Assembly: GCA_021771675.1 (NCBI GenBank)
Contig: JAETOP010000053.1
Location: 1-24,035, forward strand
DNA: 24,035 nt
Direction of reading: 5' to 3'
From: Oscillospiraceae bacterium
GTDB lineage: Bacteria; Bacillota_A; Clostridia; Oscillospirales; Oscillospiraceae
In this document: one piece after another, positions 7,513 to 21,707 of the stretch
Position numbering within the stretch: position 1 is the stretch's first letter
How the letters are laid out: every line of letters begins with the position of its first letter
Made by a program: the position numbers and the translations under genes
The notes under the pieces: model-generated
Told to the model about the DNA's origin: nothing
Seen by the model: only the letters and a program-made list of their open reading frames with translations
Database searches by the model: none

Positions 7513-7558
7513 GAATTTTTTCTTTTCTCTGCGTACACCTGCTTTCCTGGGGAACACA

Positions 7559-7590
7559 TTTCCCCCTGTGGCCAAAACCACAGGGGGAAA
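7559..7590 (-). terminator. Hairpin after rpoC
   Basis: TTTCCCCCTGTGG and CCACAGGGGGAAA form a perfect 13-bp stem immediately after the rpoC stop codon. On the minus strand it is followed by TGTGTTCC rather than a T-run, so termination may be partial and some rpoC transcripts could continue into the T-box operon. Confidence 0.6.
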
Positions 7591-7596
7591 GATCAT

Positions 7597-11289
<3,693 letters not shown>

Positions 11290-11301
11290 AAGTGCGCCTC
11301 C

Positions 11302-14300
11302 TTAGTCTTCAAACGTCTCGGCGTCAACCTCTTCCAGATCGCCGAACACATCCATAATATCTTCCGGGCTGTCCTCATCAATCACGAAACCGGAATCCAG
11401 CACCTCGTCGGTGTCGCCCACCACCAGATCGCTCCGGTCGTCGGAGCTGTAGACGATCTCATCGTCGTCATCCTCGTCCTTCAGCTCGATTTCGTTTCCG
11501 TTTTCATCCAGCACACGAATATCCAGACACAGAGCCTGCAATTCCTTGACCAGCACCTTGAAAGATTCGGGCACGCCGGGCTTGGGGATGTTGTCGCCCT
11601 TGACGATGGCCTCGTAGGTCTTCACACGGCCGGTCACATCGTCGGACTTCACCGTCAGAATCTCCTGCAGCGTATAGGCTGCGCCGTAGGCCTCTAGGGC
11701 CCAGACTTCCATTTCGCCGAAACGCTGGCCGCCGAACTGGGCCTTGCCGCCCAAGGGCTGCTGGGTTACCAGCGCATAGGGGCCGGTGGAGCGGGCGTGA
11801 ATCTTATCATCAACCAGATGGTGCAGCTTCAGATAGTAGGGATAGCCTACGGTGACCAGGTTGTCGAAGGGCTCGCCGGTACGGCCGTCATACAGAACGG
11901 TCTTGCCGTCCTCCCGCAGTCCAGCCAGCTTCAGGGTTTCCCGGATGTCCTTCTCGTTGGCGCCGTCGAACACGGGGGTGGCCACGTTCCAGCCCAGAGC
12001 CCGGGCCGCATAGCCCAGGTGAACCTCCAGAACCTGGCCGATGTTCATACGGGAAGGCACGCCCAGAGGGTTCAGCACAATGTCCAGGGGGGTGCCGTCG
12101 GGCAGGAAGGGCATATCCTCCTCGGGCAGCACCCGGGAGACAACGCCCTTGTTGCCGTGGCGGCCGGCCATCTTGTCGCCCACGGAGATTTTCCGCTTCT
12201 GGGCAATATACACCCGGACGGACTTGGTAACGCCGGGAGCCAGCTCGTCAGAATTCTCCTTGGTGAACACCTTCACGTCCACCACGATGCCGCTCTCGCC
12301 ATGGGGCACCTTCAAAGAGGTGTCACGGACTTCTCTGGCCTTCTCGCCGAAGATGGCCCGCAGCAGCCGCTCCTCCGGGGTCAGCTCAGTCTCGCCCTTG
12401 GGAGTGACCTTGCCCACCAGGTAGTCGCCGGAGTGAACCTCCGCGCCCACCCGGATGATGCCGTCCTCGTCCAGGTCCTTCAAAGCGTCCTCGCCCACAT
12501 TGGGGATGTCCCGGGTGATCTCCTCCGGGCCCAGCTTGGTGTCCCGGGCCTCGGTCTCGTGCTCTTCAATGTGGATGGAGGTGAACACGTCCTCCCGAAC
12601 CAGCCGCTCGTTGAGCAGGATGGCGTCCTCGTAGTTGTAGCCTTCCCAGGTGACGAAGCCGATGAGCACATTCTTGCCCAGGGCCACCTCGCCGCCGGAG
12701 CAGCTGGGGCCATCGGCAATGATCTGCTGGGCCTCCACCCGCTCACCCACCACCACGTTGGGCCGCTGGTTGATGCAGGTACCGGCGTTGCTCCGGGCGA
12801 ATTTAGTCAGGTGATAGGTGGCGGTCTGCCCGTCATCATAGCGGACAGAAATGTCCGTGGCGGAAACCGCCGTTACCACACCAGGCTTGGCAGCCTTGAT
12901 GCAGACCTCGCTGTCCACGGCGGCCTTGTGCTCGATGCCGGTGGCCACCACAGGAGGCTCGGTGGTCAGCAGGGGCACAGCCTGGCGCTGCATGTTGGCG
13001 CCCATCAGGGCACGGTTGGCATCGTCGTTCTGGAGGAAGGGAATGAAGGAGGTGGCGATGGAGATCATCATTCTGGGGGATACGTCCAGATAGTCGATGA
13101 CATTGCGATCCACCTCGATGATCTCGTTGCGGTGGCGGCAGGTGATACGGGCATTGGCCAGACAGCCGTTTTCGTCCAGGGGCTCGCTGGCCTGGCCCAC
13201 GTAGTAGTCGTCCTCCACGTCGGCGGTCATGTATTCCACGTCCCTGGTAACAAAGCCAGTGGCCTTGTCCACCTTCCGATAGGGGGCCTCCACAAAGCCG
13301 TACTCGTTGATCTTGGCAAAGGTGGCCAGATAGTTAATCAGGCCGATGTTGGGGCCTTCAGGGGTCTCGATGGGGCACATGCGGCCGTAGTGCGTGTAGT
13401 GAATATCCCGGACGTCGAAGGAAGCCCGATCACGGCTCAGACCGCCGGGGCCCAGAGCGGACAGACGGCGCTTGTGGGTCAGCTCAGCCAGAGGGTTATT
13501 CTGATCCATAAACTGGGACAGAGGGGAGGAGCCGAAGAATTCCTTGATAACAGCGGTGACGGGCCGGATGTTGATCAGGCTCTGAGGGGTGACGGAGTCC
13601 AAATCCTGGACGGTCATCCGCTCCCGGATCACCCGATCCAAGCGGGAAAAACCGATGCGGAATTGATTTTGCAGCAGCTCGCCCACGCAGCGCAGGCGGC
13701 GGTTGCCCAGGTGGTCAATGTCGTCAGGGGTGCCGATGCCCATGGCCACGCAGTTCAGGTAGTTGATGGAGGCCATGATGTCGTCCACAATGATGTGCTT
13801 GGGAATCAGGTCGTCCATCCGCTCCTCGATGGCATCCTTCCAGCCGTCGGCGGGGACGGTCTCCAGCATTTCCCGGAGCACGGAGAAGCGCACCTTCTCC
13901 TTGACGCCATACTGCTTGGGGTCGAAGTCCACAAAGCCCGCCATGTCCACCATGTTGTTGGAGAACACCTTCACCTTGGCATCGCCGATGCGAACCACCG
14001 CCTCGTTAACGCCCTTGGCGCTGAGCTCGTGGGCTTGGGCACGGGAGATGAACTCGCCGGGCATCACCAATATCTCACCGGTGATAGGATCGGCGATGGG
14101 CTCTGCCGCCTCCTGGCCGGACAGGCGGCTCCAAATATCCATCTTCTTGTTGAATTTATACCGGCCCACCTTGGACACATCATAGCGGTGGGCATCGAAC
14201 AGCAGCCCCTCCAGATGAGCGGTGGCAGTCTCCACCGTGGGGGGCTCGCCGGGACGCAGACGGCGGTAGATTTCCAGCAGGGAATCCTCCTTGGTCTTGC

Positions 14301-14988
14301 AGGGGTCCTTTTCCAGGGTGGCCAGAATCCGCTCGTCCTCGCCGAACATCTCCTTGATCTGCTCATCGGTGCTGACTCCCAGGGCCCGGATCAGACTGGT
14401 GATGGGCAGCTTCCGGTTCTTGTCGATGCGAACCCAGAAGATGCCCGCATTATCGGTCTCATATTCCAGCCAGGCGCCCCGGTAGGGGATGACAGTGGCA
14501 GTGTAGGTGTGCTGGTCGGCCTTGTCCACCTCGTGGCCGTAGTACATGCCAGGGCTGCGGACGATCTGGGAAATGATAACACGCTCCGCACCGTTGATAA
14601 CGAAGGTGCCGCCGTTGGTCATCACAGGGAAATCTCCCATGAATATTTCTTGCTCTTTGATTTCGTCCGTCTCGGTGTTGCGCAGGCGAATGCGCACCCT
14701 GATGGGCTTGGCATAGGTGGTATCCCGCTCCTTGCATTCCTCAATGGTGTACTTGGGCTTGTCTTCCATGGTGTAATCCAGGAAAGAAAGCTCCAGCTTG
14801 CCAGAGAAATCCGTAATGGTGCCCACATCCTTGAAAACCTCCCGCAGGCCTTCGTCCAGGAACCACTGATAGGAGTCCTTCTGGATTTTCAGCATATTGG
14901 GGATTTCCAGGATTTCCTCATACTTTGCGTAGGACTTACGCATGGTCTTACCGAACTTCACGTCCTTGACCATTGCCATATGGATCAT
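11302..14988 (-). CDS. rpoB: RNA polymerase beta subunit
   Basis: A subunit of about 1228 residues. The rifampicin-binding cluster near residue 485-510 reads [20 protein letters not shown] then [10 protein letters not shown]. The Asp, His and Ser positions most often mutated in resistance are wild type, while the position of E. coli Gln510 is Pro. The GRHGNKGV and [12 protein letters not shown] motifs are present. The C-terminal tail of about 55 residues is highly acidic. The start at 14988 ([14 protein letters not shown]) was chosen because AAAGG lies 5 nt upstream; Met 4 and Met 6 are alternatives. A longer in-frame reading to 15078 crosses the opposite-strand promoter region and has no conserved sequence. 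The leader from the promoter is about 150 nt. Confidence 0.97.
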   Translation of the reverse strand: MIHMAMVKDVKFGKTMRKSYAKYEEILEIPNMLKIQKDSYQWFLDEGLREVFKDVGTITDFSGKLELSFLDYTMEDKPKYTIEECKERDTTYAKPIRVRIRLRNTETDEIKEQEIFMGDFPVMTNGGTFVINGAERVIISQIVRSPGMYYGHEVDKADQHTYTATVIPYRGAWLEYETDNAGIFWVRIDKNRKLPITSLIRALGVSTDEQIKEMFGEDERILATLEKDPCKTKEDSLLEIYRRLRPGEPPTVETATAHLEGLLFDAHRYDVSKVGRYKFNKKMDIWSRLSGQEAAEPIADPITGEILVMPGEFISRAQAHELSAKGVNEAVVRIGDAKVKVFSNNMVDMAGFVDFDPKQYGVKEKVRFSVLREMLETVPADGWKDAIEERMDDLIPKHIIVDDIMASINYLNCVAMGIGTPDDIDHLGNRRLRCVGELLQNQFRIGFSRLDRVIRERMTVQDLDSVTPQSLINIRPVTAVIKEFFGSSPLSQFMDQNNPLAELTHKRRLSALGPGGLSRDRASFDVRDIHYTHYGRMCPIETPEGPNIGLINYLATFAKINEYGFVEAPYRKVDKATGFVTRDVEYMTADVEDDYYVGQASEPLDENGCLANARITCRHRNEIIEVDRNVIDYLDVSPRMMISIATSFIPFLQNDDANRALMGANMQRQAVPLLTTEPPVVATGIEHKAAVDSEVCIKAAKPGVVTAVSATDISVRYDDGQTATYHLTKFARSNAGTCINQRPNVVVGERVEAQQIIADGPSCSGGEVALGKNVLIGFVTWEGYNYEDAILLNERLVREDVFTSIHIEEHETEARDTKLGPEEITRDIPNVGEDALKDLDEDGIIRVGAEVHSGDYLVGKVTPKGETELTPEERLLRAIFGEKAREVRDTSLKVPHGESGIVVDVKVFTKENSDELAPGVTKSVRVYIAQKRKISVGDKMAGRHGNKGVVSRVLPEEDMPFLPDGTPLDIVLNPLGVPSRMNIGQVLEVHLGYAARALGWNVATPVFDGANEKDIRETLKLAGLREDGKTVLYDGRTGEPFDNLVTVGYPYYLKLHHLVDDKIHARSTGPYALVTQQPLGGKAQFGGQRFGEMEVWALEAYGAAYTLQEILTVKSDDVTGRVKTYEAIVKGDNIPKPGVPESFKVLVKELQALCLDIRVLDENGNEIELKDEDDDDEIVYSSDDRSDLVVGDTDEVLDSGFVIDEDSPEDIMDVFGDLEEVDAETFED

Positions 14989-15062
14989 CACAGCCTTTCT
15001 TCCGAAATGTGTTGCTTGCTTAATACGCCTGGCACGGTTGTCGTTTCCGAAAAACTTACCAC

Positions 15063-15091
15063 TTGACAGCCGCCCCATCCTGTGGTAAAAT
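15063..15091 (+). promoter_or_regulatory. Consensus promoter for a candidate small RNA
   Basis: TTGACA (15063-15068), 17-nt spacer, TAAAAT (15086-15091) on the plus strand, facing away from rpoB. The next plus-strand signal is a terminator at 15193-15220, before glnS. Confidence 0.75.
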
Positions 15092-15146
15092 GACCGTGTT
15101 GGATAAGAAATCCGTAACTGGGCATATTACCACACTATGGATTACT

Positions 15147-15175
15147 ATTCTATATGATTTTACCGGTTTTGTCAA
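15147..15175 (-). promoter_or_regulatory. rpoBC promoter
   Basis: Minus-strand TTGACA (15170-15175), 17-nt spacer, TAGAAT (15147-15152). Transcription would start near 15140, giving a leader of about 150 nt before rpoB. Confidence 0.87.
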
Positions 15176-15192
15176 TTGGTTTTTCCGCTATG

Positions 15193-15220
15193 ATGAGGAC
15201 TTTTCTGTCCTCATTTTTTT
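15193..15220 (+). terminator. Intrinsic terminator between rpoB and glnS
   Basis: ATGAGGAC and GTCCTCAT form a perfect stem across TTTTCT, followed by seven T and ATTTTT on the plus strand. No plus-strand gene precedes it, so it appears to end the candidate small RNA started at 15063-15091. The stretch 15221-15387 holds nothing I can identify. Confidence 0.82.
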
Positions 15221-15387
15221 ATTTTTATGACAAAATTTCCCCGTTCTTCCCTTCCAAGCCATCAGCGCTGTTGTCTCACGGTTCAACCGCTTCACTTCCA
15301 ATTGGGGCTGACGCCAACCGGGTGCATCTATTCACATTGAACGAGAATTCTTTCCCGGAGGCAGCGGAAACTTATCGCATATTTTCA

Positions 15388-15416
15388 TTGCAAACCTGGA
15401 AAAAATAGGGTATAAT
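15388..15416 (+). promoter_or_regulatory. glnS promoter
   Basis: TTGCAA (15388-15393), 17-nt spacer, TATAAT (15411-15416). The predicted leader of about 70 nt contains a pyrimidine-rich stretch that could pair with GGAAAGGG just upstream, and ends in AGAGAGGA before the start codon. Confidence 0.82.
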
Positions 15417-15490
15417 ACCTTATTATTTGGAAAGGGCCGGGCCCTCCCCTCCCCTTTCCCACCCGACACAACAGAGAGGATGTTTTTGAT

Positions 15491-17170
<1,680 letters not shown>

Positions 17171-17191
17171 CGCTTTACCCCAATGCCGCAG

Positions 17192-17216
17192 GGGGATGGC
17201 CTGTGGTCGTTACCCC
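17192..17216. repeat. Short repeat, second copy
   Basis: Matches 2875-2899 at 24 of 25 positions (GGGGATGG-C-CTGTGGTCGTTACCCC). It starts 22 bp after the glnS stop codon. The flanks differ from the first copy apart from a CGCA beforehand. Confidence 0.6.
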
Positions 17217-17258
17217 CCCCCAAAAAAAAGGAGCTGTTAAAAAGTTCCACACACACAG

Positions 17259-17286
17259 GAGCCCAGTGCCTTCTTGCACTGGGCTC
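17259..17286. other. Perfect 11-bp inverted repeat without T-tract
   Basis: GAGCCCAGTGC and GCACTGGGCTC around CTTCTT, followed by A-run on the plus strand. On neither strand does a T-run follow the stem directly. It lies between glnS and the bidirectional terminator; it may protect a 3' end. Confidence 0.5.
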
Positions 17287-17302
17287 AAAAAAGTATAAGA
17301 AA

Positions 17303-17330
17303 CGGCTGCAGCCAGTTGAGGTTGCAGCTG
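17303..17330. terminator. Bidirectional terminator between glnS and the TraX-like gene
   Basis: GGCTGCAGCC (17304-17313) pairs with GGTTGCAGCT (17320-17329) across AGTTGA, with one mismatch. On the plus strand TTTTTG follows; on the minus strand CGTTTCTTATACTTTTTT follows. It can serve both convergent transcripts. Confidence 0.72.
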
Positions 17331-17344
17331 TTTTTGTGCTTTCC

Positions 17345-18118
17345 TCAGATCAGCATCCCGGCAAGGAACATGATCAGCAGAATCGCCGGATAGATCAGGT
17401 ATCTTACCGCTTTGGGCGCTGTGCTCGGCTGGCCGTTGTACAGATGCACCGGCAGGCAGCCCATGGGCGAGGCCAGGAAGAAGGGCGAAAAGAAAGCGCA
17501 CAAAGCGGCCGCCGCCGCTCCGACAAAGCCCCGGAAATTGGGCCGCCGGCTCATAAGCCACATCGCCCAGGTCAGAACCACCATCGGCGTACCGTAGGAA
17601 ATGGACAGCAGCTGCGCCCAGAGAATTGCGGCAATGGTAACTGCCGCTTTGACCAGCCGGTTTCCCCAGCTCTTTCCAGAAAAATGCTGATAAAATAAAA
17701 GCAGGACCCGGCACAGGGGCCACCGCAAACACCGGGTTGAGGCTGCCGGGCACCAGAGGAGTTCCGCTGACAGCCAGGTTATACGGAATCTCCGTCACCA
17801 CCGCCAGGCCCAGAATCCAGATAATATCCTGCTTCCAGTTGGCGGCATTCAGCCCTTCCTCAACCAGCAGAAGGGCAAAAATCGGAGCCGCGCAGGTCTC
17901 CAGGGCCTGGAGTTCCAGGGAGACGCCGGTCAGTGCCACGGCGGAGCCGGAAGCGTTCATAATCTCCAGCATCTGCTCCGAGGAGGCCCCGGCCAGACCC
18001 AGCACACGGCCTTGAAGGATTCCCTGGCCAAAGGCGCCCAGGGTCAAAATACCATTCCCCAGGCCCAAAGGCCGTTGCCGCCGATGCCCGTGGATTTTCT
18101 TCTGTTGATCAGTCCCAT
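17345..18118 (-). pseudogene. TraX-like membrane protein gene, two frameshifts
   Basis: From an ATG at 18118 (AAAGGAGAAAAAT upstream) the frame reads MGLINRRKSTGIGG and stops after 24 codons. The protein continues in another frame from about 18055 (LEIMNASGSAVALTG; PIFALLLVEEGLN; VVTEIPYNLAVSGTPL) and then in the first frame again from about 17715 (YQHFSGKSWGNRLVKAAVTI) to the stop at 17345. Adding one T in a TTTT run and removing one C in a CCCC run restores a continuous protein of about 257 residues. It has several hydrophobic segments and the EIPYNLA and C-terminal LYNG...YLIYPAILLIMFL features typical of TraX-family proteins. The family is an acyltransferase-like membrane group whose role in Clostridia is unclear. 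It lies 47 bp after the mgtC-family gene and is probably in its operon. Either decayed or an assembly error. Confidence 0.66.
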
Positions 18119-18165
18119 ATTTTTCTCCTTTTATGTTTCTCCAGAGCAGCTTTTCACAAGCGTGT

Positions 18166-18840
18166 TTACAGACTCTCCAGGTATTGCACCCCGTCCAGCT
18201 TTTGAAGGTCCTGGCAAACCGCCTCGTGGTCTGTCTTTTCCTTTGCCAGCAGATTGGCAATGAAGCAGAGCCTACCCGCCTGCGGTGTGTCTCCCTGGAT
18301 GATCTGGACACTTTCCATTTCCAGTCCCAGCTCCCTGGCGCCCCGGAGGAAGACACTCAGGCCCGCCTCAGGCAACATTTCCACATATACCTCCAGGGAG
18401 CGGGAGGTGCGATGCATCCGGCTGTCCCAGCGCTGCATCAGAGTCAAAACCACAAAGATGATGCCGCCGCCCAGGAATGCCGCTTCGTAAAAGCCCACGC
18501 CCAGGGCCAGCCCCACTGCCGCGTCCGCCCAAAGGCCCGCCGCCGTGGTCAGGCCCCGAATCTGGCTCCGCCTGGTGACGATGATGGTTCCGGCACCCAA
18601 AAAGCCGATGCCGCTGACCACCTGCGCGCCCATCCGCACCGGGTCTCCCGATTGAAAGACCTGATAAATGTACTGATTGGTCAACATAATCAGGCAGGAG
18701 CCGACACAGACCAGCATATAAGTCCGAAGTCCCGCCGCCCGGTTTTTCCTGCCCCGTTCCACACCGAGAATGCCGCCCAAAATGGCAGCGGATAAAATGC
18801 GCAGTACAATAGCGCCAGTTGTAACCGCTCTGATTTCCAT
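18166..18840 (-). CDS. mgtC: MgtC/SapB family membrane protein
   Basis: A 224-residue protein. Residues 1 to about 125 carry the family signature: LGGILGVERGRKNRAAGLRT (21-40), VSGIGFLGAGTII and IRGLTTAAGLWADAAVGLALG, across four or five membrane segments. Residues about 140-224 form a soluble ACT-like tail. MgtC proteins help growth in low magnesium and acid in pathogens; in free-living and commensal bacteria the role is uncertain. The start at 18840 has AAAGGAG 5 nt upstream; a longer in-frame reading to 19029 crosses the promoter and is not used. It has a promoter and a structured leader. Confidence 0.9.
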   Translation of the reverse strand: MEIRAVTTGAIVLRILSAAILGGILGVERGRKNRAAGLRTYMLVCVGSCLIMLTNQYIYQVFQSGDPVRMGAQVVSGIGFLGAGTIIVTRRSQIRGLTTAAGLWADAAVGLALGVGFYEAAFLGGGIIFVVLTLMQRWDSRMHRTSRSLEVYVEMLPEAGLSVFLRGARELGLEMESVQIIQGDTPQAGRLCFIANLLAKEKTDHEAVCQDLQKLDGVQYLESL

Positions 18841-18957
18841 AAGAACTCCTTTATGTGTTCCCCAGCTTTTTGTCTGTTTCCTTACCTGCAACAGCGGCAG
18901 GCACAAAGAAAGCCCCCTGCTGTTCCGTCCCTGGCGGCGGAAACAGCGTTTTTTTAA
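18841..18957 (-). promoter_or_regulatory. Structured leader of the mgtC-family gene
   Basis: On the minus strand, GCTGTT (18942-18947) can pair with AACAGC (18919-18924) in a hairpin right after the start of transcription, and the same AACAGC can instead pair with a second GCTGTT (18890-18895). These folds exclude one another, as in attenuators and riboswitches. It does not match an M-box that I recognise. Confidence 0.4.
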
Positions 18958-18987
18958 ATTGTAGCACCCCCATGGCCCCTGTGTCAA
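18958..18987 (-). promoter_or_regulatory. Promoter of the mgtC-family gene
   Basis: Minus-strand TTGACA (18982-18987), 18-nt spacer, TACAAT (18958-18963). Confidence 0.78.
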
Positions 18988-19159
18988 CGGGCTCCCCTGA
19001 AAGAAGTTCGGGCCGAAACCCAACGCCATACGGATTCTCTTTCAACTTTGTTAATCTTTTCGGATGAAATAATAGAGAATCATATCCAACAACGCTGCCA
19101 GGCGGTGCCTTTCAGATAAAAACTTAACAGCTTTTGATAAGAGGAGCTTCTGGCAGAAA

Positions 19160-19193
19160 CGCAGCCCCTGTGGCCTGGGCCATAGGGGCTGCG
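19160..19193 (-). terminator. Hairpin after the malG-type gene
   Basis: CGCAGCCCCTATGGCC and GGCCACAGGGGCTGCG form a long stem about 30 nt after the stop codon, followed by TTTCTG on the minus strand and TCTTTTG on the plus strand. A likely 3' end of the permease operon. The stretch 18988-19159 holds no gene that I can see. Confidence 0.65.
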
Positions 19194-19223
19194 TCTTTTG
19201 AGAGATAAAGCCAATAAAAGCAA

Positions 19224-20108
19224 TTAACCCTTCACAGCGCCGCTGACGCCGGTGGCGTAATACTTCTGGGTGGCCAGGAACAGGGCGGCAATGGGAATGG
19301 AAATGATGACGGCAGCAGCGGCAAAGCTGCAAAACCACTCGTCAATGTATTCCTTTTCCAGCATCTGGTACATACCCACCGCCACGGTGTAGTAGGCCTT
19401 GTTGGGACCGCAGAGAACCTTTGCCAGCATGAAATCCTTGAAGGGGCCGGCGAAGGAGGTCAGCAGGGTGTAGACAACAATGGGCTTGCTCAGGGGCATA
19501 ATGATTTTCAGCAGCACCTGGAATTTTGTGGCGCCGTCCAGCATGGCGGCTTCGTCCAGGGCGATGGGAATGGTATCAAAGAAGCCCTTGGCAATGTGAT
19601 AGCCAACGCCCGCGCCGCCGGCGTACACCGCGATCATGGCAACCCGCAGCATGGGACCGTCCAGCCAGCCCAGCATCTTAAAGATGTAGTAGTTGGCGAT
19701 CATGGCCATGAAGCCAGGGAAGAGGTTGATGACCATCGCTATGTTCATCAACTTCTTCCGGGACGGGAAGCGAAGCCGGGACAGGGTATAGGCCACAGCC
19801 ACCACAAAGAAGGTGGAGATCAGGCAGTTTGCAGTGGCCACGATCAGGGTGTTGAGCAGCATCTGGGGGAAGTTGAACACGGAGAAGTCCGTAAACAGCT
19901 TCACGTAGTTTTTCAGGGAATAGACCGTGGGCAGGAAGGTGGAGCTGTAGGAGCCCTGGGTGCCCCGGAAGCTGGTAAGCACAACCCAGAAAATGGGAAT
20001 CAGCCAGATAAAGGCCAGAATCGCCAGCAGCACATGGGCCAGGATGATGGGAATCCGTCTGCGGAGGGGCTTTTTCACCTTCCGGGCAACTTGGGTTTGT
20101 TCACTCAT
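19224..20108 (-). CDS. MalG-type carbohydrate ABC transporter permease
   Basis: A 294-residue inner-membrane permease with about six hydrophobic segments and the cytoplasmic EAA loop DEAAMLDGATKFQVLLKIIM (185-204), which contacts the ATPase. The ending YYATGVSGAVKG is typical of maltose/maltodextrin MalG proteins. Its ATG overlaps the stop codon of the malF-type gene by 4 nt (ATGA), so the two are translationally coupled. The substrate is probably an alpha-glucoside or maltodextrin by family, but this is not proved by sequence. Confidence 0.9.
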   Translation of the reverse strand: MSEQTQVARKVKKPLRRRIPIILAHVLLAILAFIWLIPIFWVVLTSFRGTQGSYSSTFLPTVYSLKNYVKLFTDFSVFNFPQMLLNTLIVATANCLISTFFVVAVAYTLSRLRFPSRKKLMNIAMVINLFPGFMAMIANYYIFKMLGWLDGPMLRVAMIAVYAGGAGVGYHIAKGFFDTIPIALDEAAMLDGATKFQVLLKIIMPLSKPIVVYTLLTSFAGPFKDFMLAKVLCGPNKAYYTVAVGMYQMLEKEYIDEWFCSFAAAAVIISIPIAALFLATQKYYATGVSGAVKG

Positions 20109-21471
20109 CTGAATCCCTCCTCATTCTTGTAGGAGCCGCTGTAATGGAAGGTCAGCAGCGATACGATACTTAAAGATACAAAGGTCATAATCCCGATGAC
20201 GGCGCCGATGTCATAATACTGGTTGTCGATGGTCAGCTTATACAGCCAGGTAATGAGCAGGTCGGTTTTGCCGGCGGTGGATTCCACTGCCCGGGGCAGG
20301 CCCTGGGAGGTCAGGAAGATGGTGTTGAAGTTGTTGATGTTTCCGGTGAAGGAGGTGATCAGGTAGGGGGTGGTGACGAAGAGCATATAGGGCATGGTGA
20401 TCTTGAAGAATGTCACCACCGGGCCCGCGCCGTCGATCCGGGCGGACTCATACAGCTCGGCGGGGATGTTCTGCAAAATGCCGGTGATTTGCAGCAGCAC
20501 ATAGGGCACACTGACCCAGATGCTGATGAGGATGACCGAGGCCCGCGCCCAGGTGGCGTTGGTAAAGAAGGGCAGGGGCGCATCAATCCATCCCAGGCTC
20601 TGCAGCAGCACGTTCACAGCGCCAATGGGCTGGAGCATCTGCCGGATGATCATCAGGGTGACGAAGTGGGGCACGGCCACCGTCAGCACAAAGCAGAACC
20701 GCCAGAACTTCTTGCCCCGGATTTCCTTCCAGTTGATGAACACGGAAAGCAGAATGCCCAGGATGTAGTTGGAGAAGGTGGCAATCACTGCCCAGCAGAT
20801 GGTCCAGCCCAGCACGGACCAGAAGGTCTGACCCAGGCTGCCGTTGAGGTCCACCATCCGCTTGAAGTTATTCAGACCCACCCAGTCGAACAGCACCAGC
20901 TTGTTGCCAATGACGCTGTAGTTGGTGAAGGCCATGCTGGTCATAAACAGCAGCGGGAGAATGGTGAAGGCCAGCACGCCCAGAATGGGCAGGGACAGCA
21001 ATGTGGTATGGAGGTTCTTGTCGAACTGATCCCGCACCTCGGTGCGGATGTTGGGGACGCGCTTGCCGCTGCGGAAGGTGACTTCCGCCTTGTAGGCGCT
21101 CTTGATGGACATACGGGCCAGCAGCACGGCGCACACCAGCGCCACCACAGTGACAATGCCATAGAGCAGAATGGTCAGGGAACGGTCGCCGTCCACATAT
21201 TCATAAAGGCTCTTGGCCTCGTTCCAGATCTTCTGCTGCTCCAGCTCGCCCAGGGTGATGAGCTTGCTCAGGTTGTACAGGCCGGAGCGCACCATGTATA
21301 GAATGATCAGAATTTCAGACGCCAGGTACAGGGCACCCTTGGTAAACTGCTTTCTGACCAGGCAGCCCCATCCCCAGATCACTGAGGACAGGGCGACCGT
21401 GACAGAACCGTTCTTCAGGGCGCTGCGTACAGTGACGTTGCCAAAATCATGGTTAACACTTTTTTGTTCAT
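20105..21471 (-). CDS. MalF-type carbohydrate ABC transporter permease, frameshifted at codon 4
   Basis: The partner of MalG, with an EAA loop (ESARIDGAGPVVTFFKITMP) and a long periplasmic/N-terminal region. Conserved protein sequence begins upstream of the GTG at 21382: the same frame reads VNHDFGNVTVRSALKNGSVT before it and has no start codon. An ATG at 21471 with AAGGAGAAAAGCG upstream opens a different frame, MNKKVLT, that soon stops. One more A in the six-A run (21460-21465) joins them into MNKKSVNHDFGNV and a protein of about 455 residues. So the gene either has a real one-base deletion, a sequencing error, or relies on slippage at the A-run. No binding-protein or ATPase gene is adjacent. 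The restored N-terminus matches maltodextrin MalF proteins (KGALYLASEILIILYM; LSKLITLGE). Confidence 0.85.
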
Positions 21472-21505
21472 CGCTTTTCTCCTTCTTTGCTTTACCTTTA
21501 ATTTA

Positions 21506-21527
21506 CGAAACAGTGATCACTATTTCG
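21506..21527. promoter_or_regulatory. Palindromic operator candidate in front of malF
   Basis: A 22-bp palindrome with a single mismatched pair, core AAACAGTGATCACTATTT, centred between 21516 and 21517. It sits just downstream of the predicted malF start of transcription and 35 bp from the malF ATG, where a bound repressor would block transcription. The LacI-family protein encoded at 22597-23604 is the obvious candidate, but the centre is GATC rather than the central CG usual for that family, so another regulator is possible. Confidence 0.6.
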
Positions 21528-21540
21528 CATTTCTGTACAA

Positions 21541-21569
21541 ATAGCAGCATCGAAAACCCAGAATGTCAA
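21541..21569 (-). promoter_or_regulatory. Likely malF promoter
   Basis: Minus-strand TTGACA (21564-21569) with a weak TGCTAT (21541-21546) at a 17-nt spacing. The perfect -35 and poor -10 suggest dependence on an activator or only moderate strength. Confidence 0.5.
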
Positions 21570-21603
21570 GACTTCTTCAACAAAAATTTCTGAGAATTCT
21601 CTA

Positions 21604-21633
21604 TTGATTTTTCCATATATCATATGCTAGAAT
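21604..21633 (+). promoter_or_regulatory. Promoter of the PHP phosphatase gene
   Basis: TTGATT (21604-21609), 18-nt spacer, TAGAAT (21628-21633), giving a leader of about 70 nt. It diverges from the malF promoter. Confidence 0.65.
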
Positions 21634-21707
21634 GAAATAGATCGATATTATGCCTTGCAGCTGTTTCTGACTGTTTCGGAAACGCTGCCCAGAAAGAAGG
21701 ATTTTGT

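Larger units (their letters stand above)
15098..15221 (+). ncRNA. Candidate small RNA antisense to the rpoB leader
   Basis: A unit of about 120 nt bounded by a consensus promoter and a perfect intrinsic terminator, with no open frame of note. It begins with a small GGAT/ATCC hairpin. Its first 40 nt or so are complementary to the 5' end of the rpoB mRNA leader, and the unit spans the rpoB promoter on the other strand. I do not recognise a known family; it could also be a terminated upstream leader of glnS. Confidence 0.5.

Noticed and set aside
13450..13530. Rifampicin resistance in rpoB
   Set aside because: The main resistance positions are wild type. Pro at the Gln510-equivalent is probably lineage variation, and resistance cannot be inferred from it.
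11797..15066. A 1089-codon open frame on the plus strand across rpoB
   Set aside because: Complement of rpoB with the same shadow composition and no recognisable domain.
14989..15078. Thirty-residue N-terminal extension of RpoB
   Set aside because: Not conserved in RpoB, overlaps the opposite-strand promoter, and a ribosome binding site supports the start at 14988.
17259..17292. Intrinsic terminator made by the GAGCCCAGTGC hairpin
   Set aside because: No T-run follows the stem on either strand; the neighbouring hairpin at 17303-17330 fits better.
18841..18957. M-box magnesium riboswitch
   Set aside because: The leader is shorter than an M-box and I do not see its conserved core.
18841..19029. 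N-terminal extension of the MgtC-family protein
   Set aside because: Crosses the promoter and structured leader; the family signature begins soon after the ATG at 18840.
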